From Meconema thalassinum (Eukaryota > Arthropoda > Insecta > Orthoptera > Tettigoniidae): a stretch of DNA of 64,000 nucleotides. The position numbers were made by a program, and so were the translations under genes. Under the pieces are notes generated by a model. The model did not search any database, had not been told where the DNA came from, and worked only from the letters and a program-made list of their open reading frames with translations. The stretch spans positions 133,762,533-133,826,532 of the forward strand of contig OX336393.1 in assembly GCA_946902985.2 (NCBI GenBank), in the 5' to 3' direction. Below are positions 10,319 through 24,059 of this stretch, piece after piece. The number at the start of each line of letters is the position of its first letter. Within the stretch, counting starts at the first letter, position 1.

Positions 10319-13300
10319 TCGTATATGAGATGTAAGTAACACTCCTGGAAATAATTACATGTATTAGATTTAAGATCACTAAAATTGCTGCATTATAAGT
10401 GACCATAAACTAATACATGTAAAGTTTTCCATGAGTGTTAATTACATGTACTGCCCCCGTAATTTGAATTATATTGAGACCACGGTGGCTGTATTGGCAA
10501 ATATGAGTAAAGTTATGGATGTCATAGTTATGACGTGAATACTCATGACGTAGGCACGGATGACGCAGGATTCATACAAGTAGGCTGATTGAGCTGAGAT
10601 TCTTGGTGACGTCATGATTTTGTTCGAGAAAGATCTTAGATTTACGACGCAGTCGCAGGAAACAGGGTATTGTGCTAAGGAAGAAGCTACGCTATTGGAG
10701 GAGAGACTCGAACCAATGAACGATAGTTTGGAAGGAAGACGGAGATTGCTGAAACTACGATATTTGATTACTTTTGGCATGCAGATTTGTGGAAATCTAT
10801 TTTCAGTTATGGCATTGATTTGGAATTTTGAAGAAATTAATTTTGAGTTTTTGAAATTTGAAAATCCGTCAAGTATAGCCAAAGTTAAAACTTCCAGCAA
10901 TGACGCAGCAACAGGCTATGGAAGGGATGGATACGCCACTTAAGAAGTTGATAAAAGGTCGTGCACAGGAGAGAGGAGCTCTCAGAACTCATAATCTCAG
11001 ATCTCATATGTCAGATCGCATATATATTTCTGGTGATATATAGTTATTTTCAAGTGATTCAGTGAAGTAAGTTGTCTTTAGCGTGGTTAAAGCACGGCGC
11101 ATCGAACGAACTCGGAGCAGTTCCATTTTACGCTGCTCAAAACTAGGTGAAGTTGAAACGCTCACATTAACGTTTCCACCAGTCAAGATATCAAGCGCTA
11201 ACTTCAGCCTTTATTATAATTCTATTGGGCAGTATAACATTGAGGTGTGTACAAGATTTGAACAATTTCACGGTTATACTTTAAAGATATTGGAACTTTA
11301 AGACTGCCAACAAAAGTGATTTTCTCGCCACATGAGAAACACTTTTAAATTCCACATTATACATTACGGCTGACACGTGGAGTGCAACAGTGATATTGGA
11401 GAATACGTTTGGTATTACATCGATACATTCGACTATGGAACATTATAATCTTGCAGTGCTTTCAATGATTATAACAGTAGTTGAGATGGAAGGCTAAGGC
11501 TTTAATGCAATTGGGACATATATTGATTGGAGTAAAGTAACAGCATGGAACTTCGTTAATCGTCTTTCTACAAAAGCGAGCATGTAGTGAACATCCAACT
11601 ACACTCATGCATCGTGAATCCATCGCTGAATTATACCAGATAACAGTGGAAATATTTTCATACTCCACAACTATGAATATTTCTGCGGAAATAACTACAA
11701 TAAACTTCATGGCGAATTCCTGCAAGATCTTCAGGGAACTTTCAAGAGAGGCCAGGGTTGTCCCGGCGCACAAAGAAGAGTTTTGCCAGAGGGATGTTTT
11801 TCGTATCCACGGAGCAGTGCAATTTCGGAGGAGGAAGCAGTTCGATTCTCCGAGGACGCTGATTCCAAATTCGAGGACGGAGCACATCTTCACGCTGGTG
11901 AAATGGAACCAACAGCAGTTTTCTTTGAAAACTTTCCTCTAGATCTTCAATCAACAGATAAGGTAGTCGTGAACGTTTCTTGTATTATTTGAGTCTTGTA
12001 GCGATATCTGAGCAACCATTCTTCCCATATTTTCTGTCCTATCTTTTGCCCCATTTTCTTGATTGATATTTCTGTACTCAGTACACTTCGATGATTTATG
12101 CCTTTTTCTTCGATTTTTGAGACATTGTTATGTCATTGGCATACTTAATAATTTTGTATCAGTTGAGACTGATGATTTAGATTCTTTCAGTAATTTGCAT
12201 ATTTTTGTAGTCACGATTTGACTGTAAAGTTAACGATTTGCTATGGCAGATTTGAATTCAGACAGCGTGTCATTTTATTAAAGTAATTCTATTCAGTAAA
12301 TTACTTTGACCAATTTTCTGTCATCCTCAAGAAAGAAGAATAATTAAATGATTTTAGAGCGTTAAAATCTATTTCGATATCGACGATCTTTGAAATACTA
12401 GTCGTCTTATGAACATGATTGCAACATAGACATTTATCATCGCATTATAGACAATTTCATGAAATATGAACGTTGATTACAATTTATTGAATACACTATA
12501 GTAATGAACATTTGATAGGAGTTTTTCTCAATTATAGATTGGAACAATAATGTTTGCATTCCACAATCTAATGGTATTCTATTCGACTATTTTGCAGTTT
12601 AGATGAACTTTGTTTGAAGATAGTATTTTTTATACTGCGTCACTTTGAAGATGTTAATCTCAATTTTGATAGACCAGGCAGGAGTGTCTAATCGTATTTG
12701 CAATTAAATTTATTTGTGATTGGCAAATTTTTACTTCATATCGATTCATGAATGAAACCCACGAAGGTTAAATAATAACAGTCATTATTACAATTGATGA
12801 ATATAAGAATTTTTAAAGAGGAACAATGGATGTATAATCGTTAGTTCAGTGGACGTGTAAAAGTCGCTGTTGAGTAATGCCCTTGAATAATGAAGGAGGT
12901 TCCCACAATAATTAATGAAGTTGATGAATTAATAAGTGGAGGTTTTTGTGTGTAGTTTGGAAGTTTTTTATGCCATATATATGAAGATATATGATGAATT
13001 TTGGGCCAATTTTTGTGCAATTTTGTGCGTTATAAGCGAAGTATTTTTCCGCTGAGTATTGTTCTTGTTCTTTGAAAGATTATTCATATGAAGATACTGT
13101 TAAAATTAACAAGAGTGTTAAATAATTTGAGATAAAGATTTTGAATGGAGGTTACCGTCACAAATATTAATAATTATTATTAAACCTTATTAAACCTGAA
13201 TTTGACAGTTAAATATAACTAACCTTCATTGGTCGATTATATCATCACGATTTGAGTAATTATCAACCGGATAAACGTGTGGTTTAATGTATTTCTTGTA

Positions 13301-14075
13301 TAAATAATATAAACAATATAATATTGTAAAATAATTTTGTAAATATCTTTGTTAAATAATTTGAAATGATAGTGATTAATACAGGCGTGTATAAAATTTT
13401 CAATTGTCATTTGACATTGTTATAAACAATTTATTATTGTTATAAATAATTAATGAACTTTTGTTATTAACATTTAGAGTTTTGTTTTTATACTCTAAAC
13501 AACGCTAGTTAAGCAAGTGGTTTAAACAATTAATCATGATTTGGGATTGTTGGAGTAATCCACTGGTGTTTGAATGAAGCATGTAAGACATTTGCGTGAT
13601 AATATTTCAGTTGAGATGTGAACATTTACGTGTTTTAAAAAGGAGAGCCAAGCTCTGAGGTAACACGCTTATGCTAGGGTTGAACGAACGGGAGTCCGCT
13701 TTGACAATACAGGTGCATTGCAGCTGGCCCGGACAACTGTGTTACTGAGGCCAAGGACGTTCCATAATAGCCTTGTGGCTATAAATAAAATGTGAAGTAT
13801 ATAAACACGCAAAACTATTGATATATGTGTCTCATCCCAAATCCCGTTTCCATCCCCAGTGCATTATTATTTTACGTTGCTATGAGCTTGAGAAAGCTGA
13901 AACATTATATGTAGAGAATACAGGTCCTACAGGAGGACATGGTTATGTGGTCGATGGCTTCTGATTGCCACGTTGATTTTGTTGTTTCATTTTTGTTAAA
14001 ATCATTCTTTATGTGAAATAAATTATTGTGCAGTTTAAAGTTTCTCGTCTTCGTTCTGGTTCATTTTAAATATCA
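10319..14075 (+). other. AT-rich gene-free region, possible long LTR
   Basis: No protein family is recognisable over 3.7 kb; the small open frames near 10614-10943 and 11462-11942 show no motif. The region has a promoter-like block at its left (see 10531-10995) and AATAAA-type signals near 13785 and 14015. It ends in TATCA directly before TGGTGGAGGTTATTG at 14076, which looks like an LTR end followed by a tRNA primer-binding site. A TG start could lie at 10331. No second LTR is in the window, so this reading is a suggestion only. Confidence 0.25.
10531..10995 (+). promoter_or_regulatory. Putative promoter: CRE/ATF-like sites, TATA box and initiator
   Basis: TGACG-type half-sites occur at 10531, 10546, 10561 and 10901, and a full palindromic TGACGTCA at 10607-10614. 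A TATA-like ATAAAAG lies at 10951-10957 and a TCAG initiator-like motif at 10982, about 31 bp downstream. The spacing fits an arthropod RNA polymerase II core promoter. The transcript would run rightward. It could be the U3/R border of an old LTR. Confidence 0.4.
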
Positions 14076-14860
14076 TGGTGGAGGTTATTGTGTGGGCATA
14101 CTTTAAGTGATCCAGTTGACAACCCAGTCCCCGAGATAAATTTAAGAGGTAAGTAAAGGTAAGTATGAACCCCCGTATATTTTGGTGTGTTCCACAATAA
14201 TTTTCTTGTTAACTATTGTGCTCTAATCTCGATAGTATCTGTCAGTGCCATTTTCATTGATGTAGCTATGCCGGCGCGTTTGATTATTGGCAATCCGATT
14301 GAGGGGGCGGATATCTGACAGCCTACTATCCGGGTTATCGGGTACAGTACTGTACATTGTACCCCGCCCTGTTATTGGGCAAATTAGTGTTGACTGACTG
14401 AAGAGTTACAACTGATAATTTTATTGTAATGGGAGTTCTTCACTTATCTTGAATGTCTGTTCGCATAGCACATTCGTCTTCTTGTTCGCTATGGAACAAG
14501 TAGAGGTACTTGTTGCCTCATTGTATTCAAAGTATTGCGTTATGAACGTCAGGGAGAGCCAGCCACGAGTCCGAGTTGCAGTCAACGACGATGGTGATGT
14601 TGATGCCATAGCACTGACTTTCTCCTACACTGGAGTGATGACCATTGTATGACTCACGTTGCTGTTGCAGCCCGACAGATTGTGCAGGCGGTGTACGGTA
14701 AGACTGCTGTTTCTGCCAACGTCAGGACTTTGAACATCGCACCGAACATAATTTAACTCTCGAAACGAATACATTTTAATTTCAACAACGAAATGACATG
14801 TTCCATGCATTTTAAATTCAAGTCGGAGGGCGAAACTAAATACCGTTCAGGAATTTTATT
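14076..14860. other. Unrecognised region after possible LTR end
   Basis: The first 18 bases could pair with a tRNA 3' end (TGG start). The rest has no recognisable coding sequence, apart from a 67-residue open frame at 14449-14652 without known motifs. Confidence 0.3.
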
Positions 14861-14869
14861 TCACGCCTG

Positions 14870-15260
14870 GTGCGAAATTAAAAGTCTGTAACGAATTTTA
14901 TTTCGCGAAGGGAGTGAAATTAAAAGTCTGTAATCGAGTTTAATTTCGTGCAGGGAGCGAAATTAAAAGTCCGTAACGAATTTCATTTCGCACCGGAAGC
15001 GAAATTAAAAGTCTGTATTGAATTTTATTTTGCGCCGCGAGCAAAATTAAGTCTGTAATGAATTGTATTTCGTGACGTGAGTGAAATTAAAAGACTGCAA
15101 CGAATTTTATTTCGCACCGGAAGCGAAATTAAAAGTCTGTATCGAATTTTATTTTGCGCCGCGAGTGAAATTAAAAGTCTGTAATGAATTGTATTTCGCG
15201 CCGGGAGCTAAATTAAAAGATTGTAACGAATTTGTTTTCGCTAAGGGAGTGAAATTTTAT
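14870..15260 (+). repeat. 42-bp tandem array (about 9-10 copies) with internal dyads
   Basis: GAAATTAAAAGTCTGTAAC-like monomer starts lie at about 14873, 14915, 14958, 15001, 15042, 15082, 15124, 15166 and 15208. Each monomer pairs GCGAAATT with the following AATTTTATTTCGC, so every copy can form a hairpin. The 42-bp period is a multiple of three and keeps a 14-residue peptide pattern open from 15081 to 15305, which is probably incidental. Confidence 0.88.
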
Positions 15261-15759
15261 TCAATTGCACAAAGTAATTTCGCGTTGCTATTAAGTTTCG
15301 CGTAGATTTCGCTACGTCATTTCACTTCGAATTAAGTTTCGCTTCGATTTAATTTCCCGCCGACGTTCATTATCATTTCGCTCCCGAGTATCGCGCTCAA
15401 ATTCAAATATATTCGCCCCCACAGCCATGCATTTCGTTTTGCATGCCAACCCTGATTCAAGGACACTTATGGAATTTAGGTGGTACGGATATTTTTTCTC
15501 GAAATGTGATATTTTTATATCAATTATGGGTAAAAGGAGGGTGCTGATCACGAATATGCTATTAGTTTTGCACACAGAGTAATAGTTCGGCTGTAATAGA
15601 GAACCGCACGAATGCGAACAAATGAAGCACATAAATGCGTCAGACAAACGTCACAGATGCGGGATAGCAACACAATCTTGCGGCACTCTCTCAACTCTCA
15701 ACAACTGCAGTCTTTTGTTCAGATGTAATAAACATGTATTATTAAACGTCTTCTAAAAC

Positions 15760-17955
15760 ACCCTCGTACCCAAGGGCCTTAGGTGTGACTTTTCGCACAG
15801 CCAACGTAAGGAACGTCTCAAAATATTTTTTCTAACCCAATACCTCAACTTTCCGGGTTACCCGCCTCAAATTCGAATTTATGACTTAGGGCCTGGAAGG
15901 GGAATCGAACCTTCGTCCCAAGGGCGTTAGGTGCGACTTTCCACACAGCCAACGTAAGGAACGCCTCCATTTATGACCTGGGGCTTAGTAACTTATGGAG
16001 TTTAGGTGGTACGGACATTTTTTTTCTCCAAATGAGACCTCTTTACATGAATTATGGGTAACTCGAATGTACTGATCACGAATTTACTATTAGTTTTGCA
16101 CCCGTATTAATAGTTCGGCTGTACTAGAGCTCCGCGCGACAAATTCGAATTTATGACTTAGTACCTGGAAGGGAAACGAACACTCGTCCCCAAAGGCGTT
16201 AGGTGTGACTTTTCGCACAGCGAACCTAAGGGACGTCTCCATGCTATTTTAATAACACAATACCTTAATTTTCCGGGTTACACGCCTCAAATTGGAATGT
16301 ATGTCTTCAGGCCTGGCAGGAGCATCGAACCCTCGTCCCCTAGGGCGTTAGGTATGACTTTTCGCACAGCCAACGAAAGGAACGTCTCCATACTATTTTT
16401 ATTAACACAATACCTTAACTTTCCCGCTTACACGCCGCAAAATCGAATTTATGACTTAGTGCCTGGCCAGCGAATCGAACCCTAGTCCCCAAGGGCGTTA
16501 GGTGTGCCGTTTTGCACAGCCAATGTAAGGAACGTCTCCATACTATCTTTCTGAACACCATACCGTAATTTTATGGGTGACACGCAGCAAATTCGAATTT
16601 ATGACCGGGGGCTTAGTAACTTATGGAGTTTAGGTGGTACGGACATTCTCTCCCGAAATGAGACTTCCTTACTTGAATTATGGGTAACTCGAAGGTGCTG
16701 ATCACGAATATACTATTAGTTTTGCACCCGTATGAATAGTTCGGCTGTACTAGACCACCGCGCGACAAATTCGAATTTATGACTTAGTACCTAAGAGGGA
16801 AAAGAACCCTCGTCCCCAAGGGCGTTAGGTGTGACTTTTAGCACAACCAACGTAATGAACGTCTCCATACTAGTTTTACTAAACCAATATCTTAACATTC
16901 CAGGTTACACGCCGCAAATTCGAATGTATGACTTAGGGACTGGCAGGGGAATCGAACCCTCGTCCCCAAGGGCGTTAGGTGTGTCTTTTCGCACTGCCAA
17001 CGTAAGGAACTTCTCCATACTAATTTTATTAACACAATACCTTAACTATCCGGCTTACAGGCCGCAAAATCGAATTTATAACTTAGTGCATAGCGGGGAA
17101 TCGAACCCAAGTCCAAAAGGGCGTTAGGTGTGCCTTTTTGCCAAGCCAATGTGAGGAACGTCTCCATACTAGTTTCATAAACACTATACCATAACATTTT
17201 GTGTTACACACCGCAAATTAGAATTTATGACTCAGTACCTGGAAGGGAATCGAACCCTCGTCCCCAAGGGCGTTAGGTGTGACTTTTCACACAGCCAAAA
17301 TAAGGAACGTCTCCATACTATTTTTATCAACCCAATACCTTATTTTTCCGGGTTACACGCAGCAAATTCGAATTTATGACTTAGTGCCTGGCAGGGGAAT
17401 CGAACCCTCGTCCCCATGGGCGTTAGGTGTGACTTTTTGCACAGCCAATGTAAGGAACGTCTCCATACTATTTTTATGAACACCATACCGCAACATTCTG
17501 GGTTACACACCGCAAATTCAAATGTATGACTTAGTACCTGGGAGGGAATAGAATCCTCGTCCCCAAGGGCGTTAGGTGTGACTTTTCGCTCATGCAATGT
17601 AAGGAACGTCTCCATAGTATTTTTATGAACACCATACCGTTACTTTCTGGGTTACACGCCGCAAATTCGAATGTATGACCCGGGACTTAGTAACTGATGG
17701 AGTTTAGGCTAGGTGGTACGGACATTTTTTCTGGAAATGTGACTTCTTTACATGAATTATAGGAAAATCGATGATGCTGATCACGAATATACTATTAGTT
17801 TTGCACCCGTATTAATAGTTCTGCTGTACTAGAGCACCACGCGACATATACGAATTTATGACTTAGTACCTGGGAGGGAATCGAACCCTCGTCCCCAAAG
17901 GCGTTAGGTGTGACTTTTCGCACAGCCAACGTAAGGAAATCTCCATACTATTTTT
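15760..17955 (-). repeat. 150-bp satellite, subfamily 1 (left arm)
   Basis: The motif GTTAGGTGTGACTTTT recurs about every 147-152 bp (for example 16347, 16497; 16974, 17124, 17271, 17423, 17569). The array is interrupted by a spacer of about 160 bp (TTAGGTGGTACGG to CTGTACTAGAGC) at about 15985-16140, 16605-16765 and 17680-17845. On the minus strand each monomer carries GAGGGTTCGATTCCCTC, a perfect tRNA T-stem and loop (5-bp stem, TTCGATT loop) that includes the polymerase III B-box. No A-box or full tRNA fold is evident. Confidence 0.9.
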
Positions 17956-18010
17956 AGCCTATTTTCAATTTTGAAAAAATAGGCTTTTGAGATCACCTTT
18001 TGTCCGTGTG

Positions 18011-18044
<34 letters not shown>

Positions 18045-19500
18045 ATTCGTGTGTGTGTCCCCCCCCCCCCCCCCCTAATAAAATCTAAACGGCAGGAGCG
18101 ATTTCAATGAAACTCGGAAAGTTCATAGCACTATTCCCGGCGACCTCGACCGTGCCCTTCAAATTTTGTTATGACTCACCAATCCAACATGGCGGCTGTG
18201 CGAAATATTTCACCAGCATTCAATATCTCCGAAACTATTACCGATATTACCCTGACATTTTCTATGGTGATAGAGGGAACTACTATAATTTCACTTATGT
18301 GACTTTTGAAAATCTGGTAACTACAAAACGAACATGGCGGTCAAGCGAATTTACGACTTTTAAATAGACGTTTCTCGCGATTTGACCAACCAAACGCAAT
18401 GAAACTTGGTACAGTATATGTTTATATAAATTGTAATGCACCGACATCTAACTTCGTTCAATTGTTTACATAATCACAAGATGGCGGATGTGCGAAATAT
18501 TTCACCGGCATTCTATATCTCTGAAACTATTAGCGGTATCTCCCTAAAATTTTGTACTGCGATAAAGGGCACTACTGGAAGTCCATCTATAAGATTTTCA
18601 AAAACCGGTTAACTACAAAACGAACATGGCGGCCAAGCGAATTTGAACATTTTAAATAGACCTTTCTCGCGATTTAATGTTCCAAGCGCACTGAAACCTG
18701 GTACAGAAAATATTTATACACATTGTAATCCACTGGTATCTAATTTAGTTCAATTGTTTATATAACCTCAAGATGGCGGCAGTGCGAATTTTAAAATTAA
18801 GTTTTTATTTCTTGTGATGTAGTCATGCGATCGAAGTGAAAGTTTGAATAATGAACCTACGCAATAATTTTCCTTTAATGGTACATGACTCTATGGCCTA
18901 TACATTTAACAATCCAACATGGCTACCATCCGAAATATTTAGACGATACTGAATATCTACGAATCTATTTTAGCAATCAAACTGCATTTTTAATGTTCAT
19001 AGGGGCTATGAAATTAAGTTCACCTATAGGACTTAAAATAGCCTGGTGGTCACAAATCCAACATGGCGGTGACGCGAATTATAAATATGCACATGGACGT
19101 TTCTCGCAATTTAACCATCCGCGTGCAGTGAAACTTGGTACAGTAAATCTTTATCCGAATGTTAATCCACTGGCATCTAATTTATTTCAATTGTTTCCAT
19201 AACCTCTAGATGGCAGCTGTGAAAATTTTTTAAATCTCCTTGTTTTTTTCTTGTGTCCTAATTATGCGATTGAAGTTTGAATACTACACGTTCACAATAA
19301 TCTGCATGTAACAGTACATAATTCTAGGACCTACATATATAAAATCCAACATGGCGACCATCCGAAATATTTAGTCGGTTCTCAATATCTACGAATCTAT
19401 TACAGCAATCAAACTGAAATTGTGTATGTTAAATAGTGGCAATTAACATAAGTAGGATATATGAAAATAGGCTGTATAGTTCTTCACGGAACTACTTGTT
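17956..19500 (+). mobile_element. Helentron-like non-autonomous element, copy 1
   Basis: It starts AGCCTATTTTC; the same 11 bases return inverted as GAAAATAGGCT near 19462-19472. A hairpin TAGTTC/GAACTA and the end CTTGTT (19495-19500) follow. This layout, with a 5' end repeated inverted just before a 3' stem-loop, a microsatellite near the 5' end and insertion within a T run without duplication, matches HINE/DINE-1-type Helentrons. The interior is non-coding and made of degenerate 145-bp repeats around AACATGGCGG. Copy 1 differs from copies 2-4 mainly before about 19040. Confidence 0.65.
17999..18076 (+). repeat. (GT)n and poly-C tract
   Basis: A GT-rich microsatellite is followed by a C run inside the 5' part of Helentron-like copy 1. 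Equivalent tracts of different length lie in copies 2-4, beginning at about 19997, 21980 and 23995. Confidence 0.9.
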
Positions 19501-19947
19501 ACTAACCCAATACCTTAACTTTCCGGGTTACACGCCGCTAATTCGAATGTATGACTTAGGGCCTGGCAGGTGAATCGAACCCTCGTCCCCAAGGGCGTTG
19601 GGTGTGACTCTTCGCACAGCCAACGTAAGCAACGTCTCCATACAATTTTTATGAACACATACCGTAACATTCTTGGTTACACACCGCAAGTTCGAATTTA
19701 TGACTTAGTACCTGGGAGGGAATCGAGCTCTCGTCCCCAGGGTGTTAGGTGTGACTTATCGCACAGCCTACGTAAGGAACGCTTCCATACTATTTTTATT
19801 AACACAATAGCTTAACTTTCCAGCTCACACCCCACAAAATCGAATTTATGACTTGGGGCCAGTCAGAACAATCGAACACTCGTCCCCTATTGCGTTAGGT
19901 GTGACTTTTTGCACAGCCAACGTAAGGAACGTCCCCATACTATTTTT
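19501..19947 (-). repeat. Three satellite monomers between element copies 1 and 2
   Basis: Subfamily 1 monomers with the T-arm motif near 19570-19587 (minus strand). The block is practically identical to 21486-21932 and 23500-23946, showing that satellite and element were duplicated together as a 2-kb unit. Confidence 0.9.
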
Positions 19948-20026
19948 AGCCTATTTTCAATTTTGAAAAAATAGGCTTATGAGATCACCTTTTGTCCGTG
20001 TGTGTGTGCGTGTGTGTGTGGGTGTG

Positions 20027-20059
<33 letters not shown>

Positions 20060-21485
20060 CCCCCCCTAATAAAATCTAAACGGCTGGAGCGATTTCAATG
20101 AAACTCGGAAAGTTCATAGCACTATTCCCGGCGACCTCGACCGTGCCCTTCAAATTTTGTTACGACTCACCAATCCAACATGGCGGCTGTGCGAAATATT
20201 TTACCAGCATTCAATATTTCCGAAACTATTACCGATATTACCCTGACATTTTCTATGGTGATAGAGGGAACTACCATAAGTTCACTTATATGACTTTTGA
20301 AAACCTGGTAACTACAAAACCAACATGGCGGCCAAGCGAATTTGCGACTTTTAAATAGACGTTTCTCGCGATTTGACCAACCAAACGCAATGAAACTTGG
20401 TACAGTATATGTTCATATACATTGTAATGCACCGACATCTAACTTCGTTGAATTGTTTACATAATCACAAGATGGCGGATGTGCGAAATATTTCACCGGC
20501 ATTCTATATCTCTGAAACTATTAGCGGTAAAACCCTGAAATTTTGTACGGAGATAAAGGGCACTACTGGAAGTCCATCTATAAGACTTTCAAAAACCGGT
20601 TAACTACAAAACGAACATGGCGGCCAAGCGAATTTGAAAATTTTAAATAGACCTTTCTCGCGATTTAATGTTCCAAGCGCACTGAAACCTGGCACAGGAA
20701 ATATTTATACACATTGTAATCCACTGGTATCTAATTTAGTTCAATTGTTTACATAACCTCAAGATGGCGGCTGTGCGAATTTTAAAATTAAGTTTTAATT
20801 TCTCGTGTCGTAATCATGAAGTGAAAGTTTGAATAATGAACCTACGCAATAATTTTCCTTTAATGGTACATGACTCTATGGCCTATACATTTAACAATCC
20901 AACATGGCGACCATCCGAAATATTTAGACGATACTGAATATCTACGAATCTATTTTAGCAATCAAACTGCATTTTTTAACGTTCATAGGGGCTATGAACT
21001 TAAGTTCACCTATAGGACTTTAAATAACCTGGTGATCACAAATCCAACATGGCGGTGACGCGAATTATAAATATGCACATGGACGTTTCTCGCAATTTAA
21101 CCATCCGCGTGCAGTGAAACTTGGTACAGTAAATCTTTATCCGAATGTTAATCCACTGGCATCTAATTTATTTCAATTGTTTCCATAACCTCTAGATGGC
21201 AGCTGTGAAAATTTTTTAAATCTCCTTGTTTTTTCTTGTGTCCTAATTATGCGATTGAAGTTTGAATACTACACGTTCACAATAATCTGCATGTAACAGT
21301 ACATAATTCTAGGACCTACATATATAAAATCCAACATGGCGACCATCCGAAATATTTAGTCGGTTCTCAATATCTACGAATCTATTACAGCAATCAAACT
21401 GAAATTGTGTATGTTAAATAGTGGCAATTAACATAAGTAGGATATATGAAAATAGGCTGTATAGTTCTTCACGGAACTACTTGTT
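19948..21485 (+). mobile_element. Helentron-like non-autonomous element, copy 2
   Basis: Same ends and layout as copy 1 (AGCCTATTTTC start, inverted GAAAATAGGCT, TAGTTC/GAACTA hairpin, CTTGTT end). It is nearly identical to copy 3 along its whole length. It is non-coding. Confidence 0.65.
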
Positions 21486-21932
21486 ACTAACCCAATACCT
21501 TAACTTTCCGGGTTACACGCCGCTAATTCGAATGTATGACTTAGGGCCTGGCAGGTGAATCGAACCCTCGTCCCCAAGGGCGTTGGGTGTGACTCTTCGC
21601 ACAGCCAACGTAAGCAACGTCTCCATACAATTTTTATGAACACATACCGTAACATTCTTGGTTACACACCGCAAGTTCGAATTTATGACTTAGTACCTGG
21701 GAGGGAATCGAGCTCTCGTCCCCAGGGTGTTAGGTGTGACTTATCGCACAGCCTACGTAAGGAACGCTTCCATACTATTTTTATTAACACAATAGCTTAA
21801 CTTTCCAGCTCACACCCCACAAAATCGAATTTATGACTTGGGGCCAGTCAGAACAATCGAACACTCGTCCCCTATTGCGTTAGGTGTGACTTTTTGCACA
21901 GCCAACGTAAGGAACGTCCCCATACTATTTTT
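21486..21932 (-). repeat. Three satellite monomers between element copies 2 and 3
   Basis: Near-identical copy of 19501-19947; part of the 2-kb tandem unit. Confidence 0.9.
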
Positions 21933-22027
21933 AGCCTATTTTCAATTTTGAAAAAATAGGCTTATGAGATCACCTTTTTTCCGTGTGTGTGTGCGTGTGT
22001 GTGTGGGTGTGTGTGTGCGTGTGTGTG

Positions 22028-22059
<32 letters not shown>

Positions 22060-23499
22060 ATTCGTGTGTGTGTCCCCCCCTAATAAAATCTAAACGGCTG
22101 GAGCGATTTCAATGAAACTCGGAAAGTTCATAGCACTATTCCCGGCGACCTCGACCGTGCCCTTCAAATTTTGTTACGACTCACCAATCCAACATGGCGG
22201 CTGTGCGAAATATTTTACCAGCATTCAATATTTCCGAAACTATTACCGATATTACCCTGACATTTTCTATGGTGATAGAGGGAACTACCGTAAGTTCACT
22301 TATATGACTTTTGAAAACCTGGTAACTACAAAACCAACATGGCGGCCAAGCGAATTTGCGACTTTTAAATAGACGTTTCTCGCGATTTGACCAACCAAAC
22401 GCAATGAAACTTGGTACAGTATATGTTCATATACATTGTAATGCACCGACATCTAACTTCGTTGAATTGTTTACATAATCACAACATGGCGGATGTGCGA
22501 AATATTTCACCGGCATTCTATATCTCTGAAACTATTAGCGGTAAAACCCTGAAATTTTGTACAGAGATAAAGGGCACTACTGGAAGTCCATCTATAAGAC
22601 TTTTAAAAACCGGTTAACTACAAAACGAACATGGCGGCCAAGCGAATTTGAAAATTTTAAATAAACCTTTCTCGCGATTTAATGTTCCAAGCGCACTGAA
22701 ACCTGGCACAGGAAATATTTATACACATTGTAATCCACTGGTATCTAATTTAGTTCAATTGTTTACATAACCTCAAGATGGCGGCTGTGCGAATTTTAAA
22801 ATTAAGTTTTAATTTCTCGTGTCGTAATCATGAAGTGAAAGTTTGAATAATGAAACTTAGCAAAAATTTTCCTTTAATGGTACATGACTCTATGGCCTAT
22901 ACATTTAACAATCCAACATGGCGACCATCCGAAATATTTAGACGATACTGAATATCTACGAATCTATTTTAGCAATCAAACTGCATTTTTTAACGTTCAT
23001 AGGGGCTATGAACTTAAGTTCACCTATAGGACTTTAAATAACCTGGTGATCACAAATCCAACATGGCGGTGACGCGAATTATAAATATTCACATGGACGT
23101 TTCTCGCAATTTAACCATCCGCGTGCAGTGAAACTTGGTACAGTAAATCTTTATCCGAATGTTAATCCACTGGCATCTAATTTATTTCAATTGTTTCCAT
23201 AACCTCTAGATGGCAGCTGTGAAAATTTTTTAAATCTCCTTGTTTTTTCTTGTGTCCTAATTATGCGATTGAAGTTTGAATACTACACGTTCACAATAAT
23301 CTGCATGTAACAGTACATAATTCTAGGACCTACATATATAAAATCCAACATGGCGACCATCCGAAATATTTAGTCGGTTCTCAATATCTACGAATCTATT
23401 ACAGCAATCAAACTGAAATTGTGTATGTTAAATAGTGGCAATTAACATAAGTAGGATATATGAAAATAGGCTGTATAGTTCTTCACGGAACTACTTGTT
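21933..23499 (+). mobile_element. Helentron-like non-autonomous element, copy 3
   Basis: Same ends and layout as copies 1 and 2, with the longest GT tract (about 21980-22075). A few single-base changes separate it from copy 2. Confidence 0.65.
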
Positions 23500-23946
23500 A
23501 CTAACCCAATACCTTAACTTTCCGGGTTACACGCCGCTAATTCGAATGTATGACTTAGGGCCTGGCAGGTGAATCGAACCCTCGTCCCCAAGGGCGTTGG
23601 GTGTGACTCTTCGCACAGCCAACGTAAGCAACGTCTCCATACAATTTTTATGAACACATACCGTAACATTCTTGGTTACACACCGCAAGTTCGAATTTAT
23701 GACTTAGTACCTGGGAGGGAATCGAGCTCTCGTCCCCAGGGTGTTAGGTGTGACTTATCGCACAGCCTACGTAAGGAACGCTTCCATACTATTTTTATTA
23801 ACACAATAGCTTAACTTTCCAGCTCACACCCCACAAAATCGAATTTATGACTTGGGGCCAGTCAGAACAATCGAACACTCGTCCCCTATTGCGTTAGGTG
23901 TGACTTTTTGCACAGCCAACGTAAGGAACGTCCCCATACTATTTTT
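23500..23946 (-). repeat. Three satellite monomers between element copies 3 and 4
   Basis: Near-identical copy of 19501-19947; part of the 2-kb tandem unit. Confidence 0.9.
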
Positions 23947-24025
23947 AGCCTATTTTCAATTTTGAAAAAATAGGCTTATGAGATCACCTTTTGTCCGTGT
24001 GTGTGTGCGTGTGTGTGTGGGTGTG

Positions 24026-24059
<34 letters not shown>

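Noticed and set aside
10614..10943. Open frame of 109 codons upstream of the TATA box
   Set aside because: No motif is recognised, it lies upstream of the putative start site, and the antisense strand is equally open.
11462..11942. Opposing open frames of 143 and 111 codons
   Set aside because: Both strands are open with no recognisable family and no splice or promoter support.
14449..14652. Open frame of 67 codons
   Set aside because: Too short, with no motif and no context.
15760..17955. CRISPR-like regular repeats
   Set aside because: The 150-bp monomers are contiguous satellite with no unique spacers, in a eukaryotic transposon context.
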